From: Jaminaea rosea
Lineage: Eukaryota > Basidiomycota > Exobasidiomycetes > Microstromatales
Direction: 5' to 3'
DNA length: 64,000 nt
Assembly: GCF_003144245.1 (NCBI RefSeq)
Contig: NW_020289995.1
Location: forward strand, 29,165 to 93,164
How positions within the stretch are numbered: the stretch's first letter is position 1; each line of letters starts with the position of its first letter. Under the pieces are notes generated by a model, which did not search any database, was not told the DNA's origin, and was given only the letters and a program-made list of their open reading frames with translations. Below, piece after piece: positions 43,195 through 53,725 of this stretch. A program made the position numbers and the translations under genes.

Positions 43195-45440
43195 CTCGAG
43201 GGTTGCCGCTCTCCTAAGCACCTCATCATCACTGCTGCTCGTCTTGTATGGGCTGACGAGCGCGACCTGAGCAGATCGTCATTGCGGAAACGCGCTCCCA
43301 ACCCGGGTGGTCATGAGAACGACCAGACACGAAGCGCGTCCAGAAGCGTAGCGATAGCTTGAGCCGTCAGAGTCCGCACCGTGAACAGAAAGCAGACGGA
43401 TTTGAGCGCATTTGACACCTAGAGAGATGTCTTCACCGTCGCCTTCTGTTGGCAGTCGAAGGCAAGCAAGCCAGCGGTAGAGCGGGTAAGAAGCCATTGG
43501 AGGACAAGCAGATATTGTATTGGAAAGGGGGCAAGATCGCGAACAATGGATCAGCACGGATGGGTTGATGTTGTGAGACTTGGCATCACGTCGTGCAAGG
43601 GTTGGGTCTTCTGGTGTGCTTTCGGCGGAAAGGAGCTGATCGCCGAAGCAAGGCCGCGACGACGCACAGGACACCAATAATGGTCGCCTTTGTCTTGTCG
43701 CTGTTCTGAGTGCCATAGCGCCAATGCTCCGTGAAATGGTCGACTGACCTGTGTCATCGAAGTATGAGATGCGACTCGGCGCGATTATTTTGCGCCCTGT
43801 GGGCGTCAGCAGACAAAGGATCTGGTGGCGTCGGAGTGACAATTGGTCGAGAGCCAGAGCGGGCGGGCACCGAGTGGCCCGACGTAGTTTTTGGCGAGGC
43901 CCGAAGCTTTGTTTGTCGCTGTCCTCGATGCGGAGCGACTTCTTGATGTGGCTTATCTTCGTCGAGATCGGCAAAGACCACAGGGGTCCAGAGGCTCCAC
44001 GAGTGCGAGGGGGCAGCGCCGGATACAAAGGGGTCACTCAAATACAAGGACCATACGTTGATCAAGTCTGCATTGGCGGAGAGAGGAGACAGTGGCGGAG
44101 AGAGGAGAGACAAAGGAATACGAGTAAGGATGCAAGTGTCAGAAACATCGCTGCGCACCTCGCCGAGTGCACAAAGCAAACACTGGACGGCAAGGCGACG
44201 TACAAAAAGGCGACCCTCCAAGCCTCTGACATCAAGTCCACTCTGCAACCACGTACGCACAGATGGAAATCAGTCACGACGGCAACATGATCATCGAGCT
44301 GCACCTCGGGGAGATCCAGAAGATCAAGGGCGTCGACGAGTTCATGAAGAGCATCATCAGCTACGTGGATCCAGCGCGACACCTCGACGCCCCAGAGCGC
44401 GTCGGCCACATGTATCTGGCCTTTCTACTCTCGCTCTCCTACGCTAAGCTGGTAGTGAATCTCGGTAGCTGTCCTCCCTTGCTCATTTCGGTCGCCAGTC
44501 GACAATTCAAGGCGAGTTCGGGAGACGTAGAGTGCCTCACCAGCTGGCAACTGACTCTTGACGTTCGGCCTCGCACAGATCGTGACTGGCAGCTGGAGCT
44601 CGTCCGCGGCCGAGGAGGACCGTGCGCGCTTCTTCCGCCGACTGCCGACCCCAGAGAGCAAACTCAAAAGGAAGCGTGGTGGGGACAATCTCGACACCGA
44701 CACAGAATTCTTCCTACGGCTGCAACAGAGCATATCCGATGAGCCGCCGATCGATGTCGAGCACGCGAAGAAAAGGCGCTTCGACAGCGTGGACAGTGAG
44801 GTACAGGGCCAAGACGGCGCAGGTGCTTCCCCGGTCGGTCCTAGACCGAACACGACACCGACGCAGCAGCTCGCTTCGGCGCTGACGGACGTTGGGCAAG
44901 CCGAAGCCACATCATTGACAGTGACACATCGAGTGAACCGCGCCTACTACGACCTCGGCGCTGCCTACGTACACTTCGCCGAGCTCACGTTCGACTCGTG
45001 CCCCTCTGCCAGCTCGTCTACCTTCCATCAACTCGTCTTTGGCTCCGTCGTCGTTGCGATCCGCGCAATGGCTGCCGAACCTGCCCTTCAGACCATGTCC
45101 GAGGCCGGACTCAAAAAACGGTTGGAAAGATCGCGCAAGTTTTTCGTACTCGTGGAGTGCTTTGGCCGAGGGGTCCTCGGTCTTGTGCCGCTAGTGTGCG
45201 TCACGCGCCTGGACAAGCTCAGCTTCGCAAGCATCCGCCGATACACGGCATTTGCATCGGCTAGCAATCTTGGGATGACGGTGATGACCAATGGCTCTGG
45301 TGGCACTGGGCGCTTCCTCAGGGCTCAGAGAGAAGCCGAACGTCACAGATCCGAAGGAGAGCGAGAGTTGCCTGCAGACAGCCTGTCTCCTGCAGAGTGA
45401 TCGCGGCCTTCTTGCATCCGGCTTGCAGTGATAGGTCGGA
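43195..45440. repeat. Right copy of the 2.2-kb inverted duplication
   Basis: Reverse complement of 23870-26070; see that entry. Similarity is highest from about 43556 to 45430 and weaker from 43195 to 43556. Confidence 0.85.
44263..45400 (+). CDS. Intact copy of the duplicated gene, function unknown
   Basis: Exon 1 (44263-44526) joins exon 2 (44579-45400) across a 52-bp GTAGAG...GCACAG intron, phase 0, giving 361 residues. The N-terminal part (MEISHDGN, EIQKIKGVDEFMKSI, LAFLLSLSYAKLVV) is helical. The middle has a bipartite basic region (KLKRKRGGDN, HAKKRRFDS), suggesting nuclear entry, and a Thr/Gln linker. The C-terminal half (RAYYDLGAAYVHFAEL, LVFGSVVVAIRAMA, FFVLVECFGRGVLGL) looks like a helical bundle. 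I do not recognise the family. Conserved sequence continues upstream of 44263 with a GTAAGG donor and helical frames, so additional 5' exons are likely. Confidence 0.65.
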
Positions 45441-45840
45441 AGGTCAGCATGATGTTGTGACGCCTTTCTTTGGAACTCTCACCCACGTTGAGGAAGACCT
45501 GCTGCGATTGGCTTGACCCTCCCAGTTGTGGCTCGCCACGGCTCATCGGCAAGAGGAGCGTAAGCGCCACACCACAGCGTCGAGTGAGGAAGCGGGAACG
45601 CATCCTGTTAAGCCCTGTTAAGCTCGGCGAGCTTCCCTGCTGCTATCCATGGCTGCATTCTGCGACGACGAACCATCGCTGAGTATGCGCGTACTGTGCA
45701 TCCAATTTCACCGCTCGCGAAAATCTTGCCCAAAAGGAAGTCGCGCCCTCTGAGTGAATGCACGCCTTGGGACCCTTCGTGATGTTTGGATGATCTTGAC
45801 GTTCAGCGGCGCAGAACTGTCATCCTTTCTTTGTACCCTG

Positions 45841-46890
45841 TCAGTCAAAGCGGCATTCCAGTCTACCTACAACGAAAGCCAGCTTGTCTTGTCCACAGCA
45901 GGCTGAGAGAAGCGCCCCTGGAGCGTTCGACAGCGACGAGCTGGCTTTGACGACGTCGCCACTCCATCGTCTTCTCACAGGAGCGCGAGATGAAGCAATG
46001 CTCTCCTGTTCGAGAGGCGCTGACAATGCTCGCTGATGGCCACCCGGAGACCGTATGGGGTCTGTCCAGCATCGATGAAACCGATCGAATGAGGGCCAGT
46101 AGCCGTCGTGGGTCTCGTCGGGCACGTGTCGTCGATCCCCGTTCAGATATGAAGACCACAGAGCTTGCCACACAGCCTCCCCAATCCTTGGACCTGCATT
46201 TCCAGCAGGATCCTTCTCGAGGTACAGTGACAGCCCGTCAGTTGTGGGCAGACTGTACAAATCTGCGATAGACTCGAGCTGGCCCTTGAGCGTTGTTCGG
46301 AGAGGTTGCACAGTCGCTCGAGGCACTGTCGCCCGGGTCGAAGAAGTCGCCCAAGTGGCGAGGTGGCCCGAAATGCTGAAGAACACAGAGAGCAATTCAG
46401 AGGCTCGATGGCACCGCAGTCAAGAAGTCCACCAGCACTCACAAAGGTGGGGTGAACACAACCAGACAGGGGCCTGTATATTCCTTCATTTCCACTGGCA
46501 CGAGGAGCCAGCTCAACCCCCATTGAGGGTCATTGTAAGGCTGCCTATCACCACCGCGCAGATCATGCCAACTAAGGAGGCTGTCTCCGCCCATTTCCAG
46601 CGGAGGTCGACCCGGAGGCATGAGCTTGTGTCTGAGGAGGTGAAATCAAGCAGCAGTAGGCTTGCCAGTAGATGGAAGGTCTTCCGCAGAATACCTTGCA
46701 GCAAACGACGAGGACGCGTTGTAAAGCTGCGAAAGCAGGAACGCAAGCCCAGACGCGAGCAAGATCTGCCTGGAGGAGCTTGACGCGGGGTCCTCCAGCA
46801 GATTTGCCGCGCCACCGGCGGCTCAGCTCAGCAACGCGAGGTGCAAGGAGTAAGGCGAGGATTGGCAGGCACCTTGCCTTGAGACCGCAT
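45841..46890 (-). CDS. 287-residue hypothetical protein with N-terminal membrane span
   Basis: Four exons (46890-46878, 46821-46695, 46631-46443, 46375-45841) total 864 bp in frame. The first intron needs a GC donor (AAG/GCAAGG) with a CTGAG acceptor; the others are GTATTC...CCTCAG and GTGAGT...CTTCAG. The protein has a short hydrophobic span near residues 25-40 (ILLASGLAFLLSQLY), a Pro/Trp-rich segment (DPQWGLSWLLVPVEM), then SIADLYSLPTTDGLSLYL and GPRIGEAVWQALW, and a basic C-terminus. The L-P-T-T...L-Y-L and G-P-R-I...W motifs look conserved, but I cannot name the family. The 13-bp first exon is the weakest part. Confidence 0.6.
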
Positions 46891-46892
46891 CT

Positions 46893-47585
46893 TTGCACAG
46901 GTTGTCTGGGGCGTGTGATACAGGTGGCTCCTCCTGGGTACCATCGCGGCGTGCCAAACTAACAGGAGAACTTCGCAGAGGCCTTACGCGACAAGATGAG
47001 ACACTTATAGCGGACGCCTTCCGCCGCATGCGGCGTCCGTCCATCCAGTACCAACCTGTCGAGCGCGCTGGGAACGCCTCAGCGTCGGTTCTGTCCTTCC
47101 GATGTCGAATCGCGATCATCGATTACTCTTGCAAGTACGACTCCCGCAGACCACGCTGCTGCTCAAGCATTACCTGACAGGAGCAGCAGCGCGCAGGGCG
47201 CTGGGAACGATATACTCTTCCTTCGTATAGGGCGAAAGGAAGTGAGCAGCGCTCCCGGCCGGCTTGGCCTGACCCTAAGCACGGGCGCTATATCCACCTC
47301 GACTTGGACGGAGACCACTACGGACTGGGCCGGTACGACGAGCAGCGTCGCCTTCTTTGCTGCAAGAGCCGCTGCCAATACCCTTGCGAAGATGCAAACG
47401 AAGGAGACGGTACGTTCCAAGAGCTCAAAGTCGAACGGCGGTGGGACCAGCTCAAGCTGAAGCCCAAAGGTAAAAGCACGGCGAGCCCTCGGTGGCTTCA
47501 TCAGCGGAAACAGTCGGCCCGCTGGGCAAGAATGGAGCACGTTCGCAATTGCAGGGCTGTCATTTGCTCTTCCTCCCGCTGCTGA
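46893..47585 (+). CDS. Candidate gene, exons unresolved
   Basis: Two protein-like plus frames: 46893-47177 (RQDETLIADAFRRMRR) and 47304-47585 (YIHLDLDGDHYGLGRY, then CCKSRCQYPCEDANEG). A splice join between them was not found. The second has a Cys-rich patch. A long minus frame also crosses here and could be the real one instead. Confidence 0.25.
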
Positions 47586-47729
47586 GCCTCCTCCTGAGCC
47601 ACCTGCGACGAGGAGCAAAGAAGCTTCGCCCTCCTCCTCTACATCAGCGTCTACTTCTTCGTCTCCATTCTGACCCGCAGCAGGGCGTCGCCCGCCTACA
47701 GCCACCAGCACGGAGATGCGCATTCGCTC

Positions 47730-47939
47730 TCAGCCGGGCCAGAGGACCATGATGGCCATCTCGGATACCCTGTCCAGCAGGCGGAGTAGCGGGGCTACGG
47801 CAACGGCAGCAGCAACATCAGCAGCGGAGCCGGTAGCCAGTGGCGTAGCGAACAAGGAGACCAGGTCGAGTTGGTCAGCCGTCCCGGTACGGGCAGCTAC
47901 GAGCGCTACAGCCAGCGAAGAGGCGAAGGTGAGCGTCAT
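47730..47939 (-). CDS. Candidate small secreted protein
   Basis: The ATG at 47939 starts MTLTFASSLAVALVAARTG, a plausible signal peptide, then an Ala/Leu/Val-rich sequence ending VLWPG. Only 69 residues, low complexity. The opposite strand has an equally long Ser/Ala-rich frame, so assignment is weak. Confidence 0.25.
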   Translation of the reverse strand: MTLTFASSLAVALVAARTGTADQLDLVSLFATPLATGSAADVAAAVAVAPLLRLLDRVSEMAIMVLWPG

Positions 47940-49278
47940 CGCGAGCAGTGATGGAGAGCAGCAGGTATAGCGAAGGTAGCGAGACTGGGCGGGCGAGCGT
48001 GTGTTGTAGTGCTCGTGCGCGGGGAGCAGAATCGAAGTAGATCTCTCATTGATCAAGTGTAGCGGTCGTGCGACGAGGAGCAGGATCGAAGTCGACCTAT
48101 CGTCGACCAAGTGCAGACTCCATGGAAAAAGTGGGGAGGTCACAGGAGGAAAGCTCGAGGGTCCGGTTTCGATGGGCTTGCAGCATCGAGCCGCAGATCG
48201 TGTACACGGCTGTATGCCACCTCGGGTCGCGCGCACGCACACGTCTGGATTGCCGTCGTAACCGCTCTTGCAGTGGCCTTCGGAGTTCGGAATGTCGTTC
48301 GGGTCCTGCTGGCCGGCAAGGATGGCAACAAAGCTGACGGTGGCTTGACAGGCTGTTGAAGTGATCGGAGGAGTCTAGGGGCTGCGAAATTCGGGGTTTT
48401 TGGAGACAACTTTGCCAGCGACATGGTAAACAGGCGGAAGAGAGTTCCCAGTCCGATCTCTGGTACGACAGCAACTTCAGCTTGCCCTCTGTCTTCGCGC
48501 CTAGAGCGGCGTGCCTATGGTCAAAACCGGCTCCAGGATTGGCAGAGGGGCCTCGAGGCGGCGAGGGAGAAGCAGCGAGGGGGCATCGTGGATCGCACAG
48601 TCCCCGACGTCAATGATTCTACTTTCGCCCTTGCGAACGGCAACTCAGCTCGTGTACAGCCGGTGTGAGTCATCTCAGCCACAGACGCGGACGGGTTATG
48701 GCGTTGGAATGACGGCGTTGCACAAGTCATTCCGAATCTCATGAGCAATCGCTTCTACTCCCTGCTGTCCCTGGCGCCTCCAGGCTTATGCGAGGCCGTA
48801 AGCGGCTGCTGAAAGGGCTTAGCGTCGAGTAGAGGGGCGTGCGCGCTTCGGTCGAATTCTCGAGCCATTGCGTCTCTACCGTGCGCATTGTTCTACTGAT
48901 GGGCAACAGCAGCGAGAGTGAAAGCTGGGTGCTAGTACAGTGTACTTCGATGGAATCGAGGTGACCAAATGCAGCGTCTCATTCACTGGAACTCTGATGC
49001 CGCGCTGCAGCTGCCCGGTCTTGCCTGCCTTGACCACCTAGACTGCGCGAGGTCGATGACGCTTGCGCCGAGTGTAGCAGCGAAAGCTTGCATTGACGGA
49101 CAAGAGACGATCTTAGGCCGCTCGTGAGACGTGTATGAGAGAATGAATGTATGGTGTGGGCAGGCTGACCTGAACTTGACGTGCAGTCCGCCTCGCCATC
49201 GCCGCCCGGGCCCGAAGGGGGGTTAGCGTCGGCCCTCGGTCCAATTTTAGCACAGGCATCGTGCTGAAGACCGCCGAA
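47940..49278. other. No gene recognised
   Basis: Short frames only. Left part has two related imperfect 25-bp repeats (near 48030-48105, around GATCGAAGT). Confidence 0.3.
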
Positions 49279-50709
49279 ATGGCCCTCGACAATCGCTGCA
49301 GGAAGTGCGTCTCACGCGCGCGTGATGCGGGGAAACGGAACCTCGGTGGAGAAATCCTTCTGTCCCCCAACTCCTTCCGCTGCCCTATATCCCATCGTGA
49401 GAGTATTCGCTGCGGAAACCCACAGGCGCGATCGCTATCGACTGTCGTATCTTCAGAGTACAAAGGCGCATCTCACCTGCATCTCTTCACATGGTCAAAA
49501 ATGCCCCGCGGCGCAGCAAAGTCGCCAGGGGTGCGACTGCCTTCGATCGTCTCGGTACTGGCCAGTGCGCCAGGAGACACCTTTACGTTGTCATCATGCC
49601 GAGTCTCTCTCAGAGATGTACCACAAGGAACGACGGCTTTCATCAACAATGATCGAGCGACGGAAGAACATGCGTTGCCCATCATCATAACAGCTCTCCC
49701 AGACATGTTACCAGGAGCTCGCCAGACAAGAGGTACTTCTTCGAAGCCGAATCGCGCTCTTTGCACTAGAGGGCCAAATCTTTGCGAAGCGCAGGACGCT
49801 TCGAGAGCCCCGACATCCCACCCGTATCCATACCTCGCTTGGACACCACTTCAAGATGGACCGTCCAGGCCCATCACCCTCGCACGGACAGTACCGCAAT
49901 GCCAACGTCTCGCAGCGTCGGAAAATCCGGGCCGGCAAGTGGGCCGGCATGTCTTCGTCCCCACTGCGGCTGGTCCTTCGGACGCACATGCAGTACTGTT
50001 CAGCCTGAGATGTCCCTCGAACGACCGAACAGCAGATCGCAGGGAGGCGGTTTTGCCTTCGACAATCCCTCCGCCGCAATGGGCGGGACAGGCGTATCCA
50101 AAGATGGCAGAAGTTGATCGCTTCTCGTCTAGTCCATCAGTAGGCCGTCAAGTAGGCGACATCGCTGTCGACTACGACGGCAAAGATCCTCATGAACATC
50201 ACGAGCTCGCTGTCATAGTAGACAGCATTTCTGGCAGGGAGCGGAACCTTCGGCAGGGCAGTAGCACAAGGAGCGGCTGGCAGAGACGAGCCCCGCCTAA
50301 TATACGATCCGACGCTGTGCTCAGCAGCCGATATGGCCCTGGCCAACCAGCATCTTCTTTTCAGTTCTATACGCTTGGCGGCCAGATCAGCACGCTGCAA
50401 GCACGTCAGGATGCCAACGATGCCTGGCGGACATCTCAACGCTCTGGACGCAGCATTTTGAAGATCAAACGTGCGGGCGAACCATCGTCGTGTCTCGCCT
50501 GCGACTGCGTCGCCACGGCTGAATGGCGCAGCGGACCCACGGGTCCGAGGACTTTTTGCAATGCATGCGGGCTGCAGTATGCAAAGAGAGCGAGATGCGA
50601 GAAGCCAAGTGCTCGGTCATCGGTGGGCGACTTAGAGGACATTCTTGAAGATCTGCGCAGAGAGAGAGGTCACAATAAGCTGCGACAGCAGATCCGTCCT
50701 CGGGCATAG
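49279..50709 (+). CDS. GATA-type zinc finger transcription factor
   Basis: Open frame of 476 residues from the ATG at 49279; other in-frame ATGs, for example at 49501, would give a shorter product. Near the C-terminus (about residues 405-430) there is one GATA finger: CLAC, then ATAEWRSGPTGPRTF, then CNACGLQYAKRAR, spacing C-x2-C-x18-C-x2-C, with a basic tail. The E-W-R-x-G-P-x-G-P-R-T signature is diagnostic. The rest is Ser/Pro/Arg-rich and disordered-looking without a PAS domain. Single C-terminal GATA fingers occur in nitrogen, iron and light regulators; which one is not clear. A short acidic/basic helix (EDILEDLRRERGHNK) follows the finger. Confidence 0.75.
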   Translation: MALDNRCRKCVSRARDAGKRNLGGEILLSPNSFRCPISHRESIRCGNPQARSLSTVVSSEYKGASHLHLFTWSKMPRGAAKSPGVRLPSIVSVLASAPGDTFTLSSCRVSLRDVPQGTTAFINNDRATEEHALPIIITALPDMLPGARQTRGTSSKPNRALCTRGPNLCEAQDASRAPTSHPYPYLAWTPLQDGPSRPITLARTVPQCQRLAASENPGRQVGRHVFVPTAAGPSDAHAVLFSLRCPSNDRTADRREAVLPSTIPPPQWAGQAYPKMAEVDRFSSSPSVGRQVGDIAVDYDGKDPHEHHELAVIVDSISGRERNLRQGSSTRSGWQRRAPPNIRSDAVLSSRYGPGQPASSFQFYTLGGQISTLQARQDANDAWRTSQRSGRSILKIKRAGEPSSCLACDCVATAEWRSGPTGPRTFCNACGLQYAKRARCEKPSARSSVGDLEDILEDLRRERGHNKLRQQIRPRA

Positions 50710-51950
50710 ATGCGCAGTTCCTCTACATCTGTCAGACAAGGACTTTCTCGACGTGCGTTCTCGCTGACGAAGCAAAAGATGAGGATCTATCGGCTTTCTG
50801 ACTTCTGGCGTGGACCCCTGCTCGTCAGCATGGAACCCTCATGGCGCAAGTCGGTGCGTTCAGTCGGCATCGCGAATGAGTTTCGGCCACGACGATGTTC
50901 ATTCTGCTGCTCGATCTCCGCATCTCAGAGCAGCTGCCTGGCCTGCTTCGATTTTCATTCTTGTGCACAAACTAAGCCTCTACCCCTATGTTGAAGGTCA
51001 CCCTGGTCGCATAGGTTGGCCGTGGCACCCGGCGGGCGGCTGAAGACCGCAGACTGAGACCATTCCAGGAATTGCCGTCGCTTCTTGTTCAACGAATGAG
51101 GTCGCAAGAAAGTACAGAGGTCAGATGAGGTGCGCTGGGCCGTAGCGCAAAGTGCTGTGATTTTCGTTGGCGACTTCACTTCCCTCTGAAGGGCATGGCC
51201 AAGTCCGCGGCGCCATTGACCTGCCATCGCCAAAGCGACATCGCTGCGTGGCGGACGCAAGTCGAGGCTGCCAAGCGTGCCTACAGCTGTTTCTAGACAG
51301 TGTGTGGCCGCAGTCCTTCTAAGCTCCAGGGCAGAGCGCCTCTGCGATTGCGAAGGCTGACATCACCAACCCGTGGCAGGCCTGGCTAGATAGCGAGGAC
51401 GAAGACACAGAACTGCCTCTCGCGTCGCCTGCGATCCTGCTTGATGAAAAATGTCTGAACATGGCGGCGAAGAAACAAAGGCACAAGGAGCCTAGTACTG
51501 TGGCACTCGTCTGGTGGCAGGCCGTTGACGAGAGACCGTTCGCGCTGATACGGTAATGCTTCTGCGCGAGCACGCCTGTCCGCAGCGTCTGCGACAGATG
51601 GCGAGCGGACTCTGAATTGAGATGACCGGCCATCTCTCGACAAGATGGTCCCACTCGATGCAGACATGGCAGTCTGCGCTGCCGCTGCTGCTATCGCGGT
51701 GGCAGCTCCGATGCGCCGCCGAAGGGTTGCGTGGCGCTTGTCGCTTGCACGGCAGCATGTCCGCGCACGGTCCTCTCATTGCCATCAGTGTCACATCCTA
51801 GTCGTCCGTCGGTGTCACATCCTAATCGCCATCGATCGCCATTGCGCCATGCTACCAGCTGGATATGGGCATGATATAAAATTGGCTGAGGCGTCGATGA
51901 CTTATCTTCCCCTTCTGCATACGGGACGATTATTTTGACACACGAGCAAA
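50710..51950. other. Intergenic stretch
   Basis: Short frames on both strands. Near 51782-51823 there is a direct imperfect repeat (TGTCACATCCTA twice). Contains the kinase promoter at its right end. Confidence 0.35.
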
Positions 51951-53725
51951 ATGTCTCATCGAGCCGTCGTTAAGCACCTTCCCGCCGGCACCTGTCTTGG
52001 TGCAGGGGCATTCGGGAGCGTCCATATCGAGCACGTCGGAGGTGTCCAGGTGCGTACGCAAGCATCTGTGCGCTCGATTCTTGCTCGAACTGATCGTCGA
52101 AACTGCTCAGATGGCTGTGAAAAGGGTCAACGGGGCCGTACGGTCAAGCACAAGGGCGTACGCTCGTCGCGAAGCGGCTCTGCTACAACGGTTGCGCCAC
52201 GACAACATCGTGGCCTTCCATCATTTCGAGGAACGCGAGACTCTCTCTCTCCTGTCGATGGAATATTGCGCCGCAGGCGACCTGCACAGCTACATCCATG
52301 ATGTACCGTGAGTCAACGACAAAGAAGCGTTGCATGACCGAAAGCTGACGATCCGGCTGACCAGAGACGAGCACAAGCGCTCCTCGGACTTGTGTCGAAT
52401 GGCTGCTGAGCTTTTATGCGCTGTGCACCACTGTCATTACGGTATGGGTCCCCACTACCTGCTGCACGGCGATATCAAGCCGTCGAATGGTAAGCCCTGC
52501 ACGAGCTGGCAGCCATCTCGCTGGGTCAGTTCTGATAAAACATGACCACGTGGTCGCCTTTAGTGTTGATCGCAGCAGACGGCACCGTGAAATTAGCCGA
52601 CTTTGGCCTGTCGAGGCTGAAGATTGGCGGCCACCTGGAACGATGGAACTTCGTCGGCGTGAGTCACCATCTCGACAAGACGCTCAGTCGGCGAGGCACA
52701 GAGTACACTACATGCAACCCCATTGAACGACCTGAACCCCCCTCTGCCCCCGCCAAACTCCCTTACTCTCCTCTTTTGGCTCCTTGGTTCCGTTTACTCG
52801 CTCAGACGCCAGGCTACACAGCTCCAGTGAGATTGTTCGACGATCTTGGCCCATTATTCGCGGCGATGTAGCTGCTGATCAAAATCTCCGGTCGCAGGAG
52901 ATCCTCCGGCGTTTGCCTTATGGACCAGCCAGCGACGTTTGGTCTTTCGGTTGTACCTTGTACGAGCTCTTCACCTCCAGGCGAGTGAAAGCGAGATGAA
53001 CGGTGTGCTTTCGCAGTCGCTGTAGCTGACAGCCATCGCAGGATGCTTTTCCAAGAGGTGCCGGCTCTGTCGACGCGGACAAAACAAGGTCTGCTCAAAG
53101 ATCCCTTCTACAAAGAGGCTCTGGCCTTGTTGTCTTCGGACTGCACTGATTTGATTGAGTCAGCTACAAGAGCACACGTAGGTCGCTCGATAGCATGCAT
53201 GGCAGGACCGAACAAACCTTTCTGACACCCCGACCACTTCCGATCAGGCGAGTGAGCGGCCGACGACCGCCGCACTACTGGCTCAGTCTCACATTCTGGT
53301 ATGGTTGAAGAATTCCGTTGCTTCGGCAGGTGTCGTTCAAGGTGGCGGGCGTTCTTTCGAGCGACGAGGCGGCCACATCGAGCTACGCGAAGACTGCTCT
53401 TTTCAGCGTGCGGCAGACGGGCCTGCCGACGCTATGCAGTCCACGATGTGCCAGCCAGCTCCAATGCCCGGCAGGACCCACAAAGGCTTTCAGGTGGAGC
53501 GCCAGGTTGCTGGCAATGACTGCCAAGAGGGCGATCGTCTGGTGGGTCTGCAGAGTCAGTATTTCACCGCCATGCCTCGGCCGTTGGCGTTCAGCACAAA
53601 GTCGGTGAGACAGAATTTATCCAAGTGAGTTCGTTCCGCGAGGAGAAAGGGCTGTCTCGAATGCTGACCTACTGAGATCCTGCCGCCCTTTGTTCAGAGG
53701 CTTCAAGAAGCTGAAGTTGGGATAG
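51951..53725 (+). CDS. Serine/threonine protein kinase
   Basis: Nine exons (51951-52049, 52111-52307, 52365-52489, 52564-52658, 52806-52826, 52898-52980, 53042-53177, 53248-53624, 53698-53725) total 1161 bp, 386 residues, every junction in phase. Landmarks: glycine loop LGAGAFGSV (16-24), MAVKRV (Lys-37), HGDIKPSN (catalytic Asp-135, with Gly where Arg is usual), DFG (153-155), GYTAPE (Glu-180), DVWSFGCTLYEL and a C-lobe end (DLIESATRAH, ASERPTTAALL). Exon 5 is only 21 bp. The intron at 52981 has a GC donor (CCAG/GCGAGT); a GT alternative would break frame. The C-terminal 100 residues lack known motifs. Missing Arg in HRD suggests activation-loop-independent activity. Subfamily not assigned. 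Confidence 0.85.

Noticed and set aside
47163-47723. Minus frame of 186 codons
   Set aside because: Low-complexity Ala/Val/Gly-rich; an overlapping plus frame looks at least as protein-like. Neither is firm.
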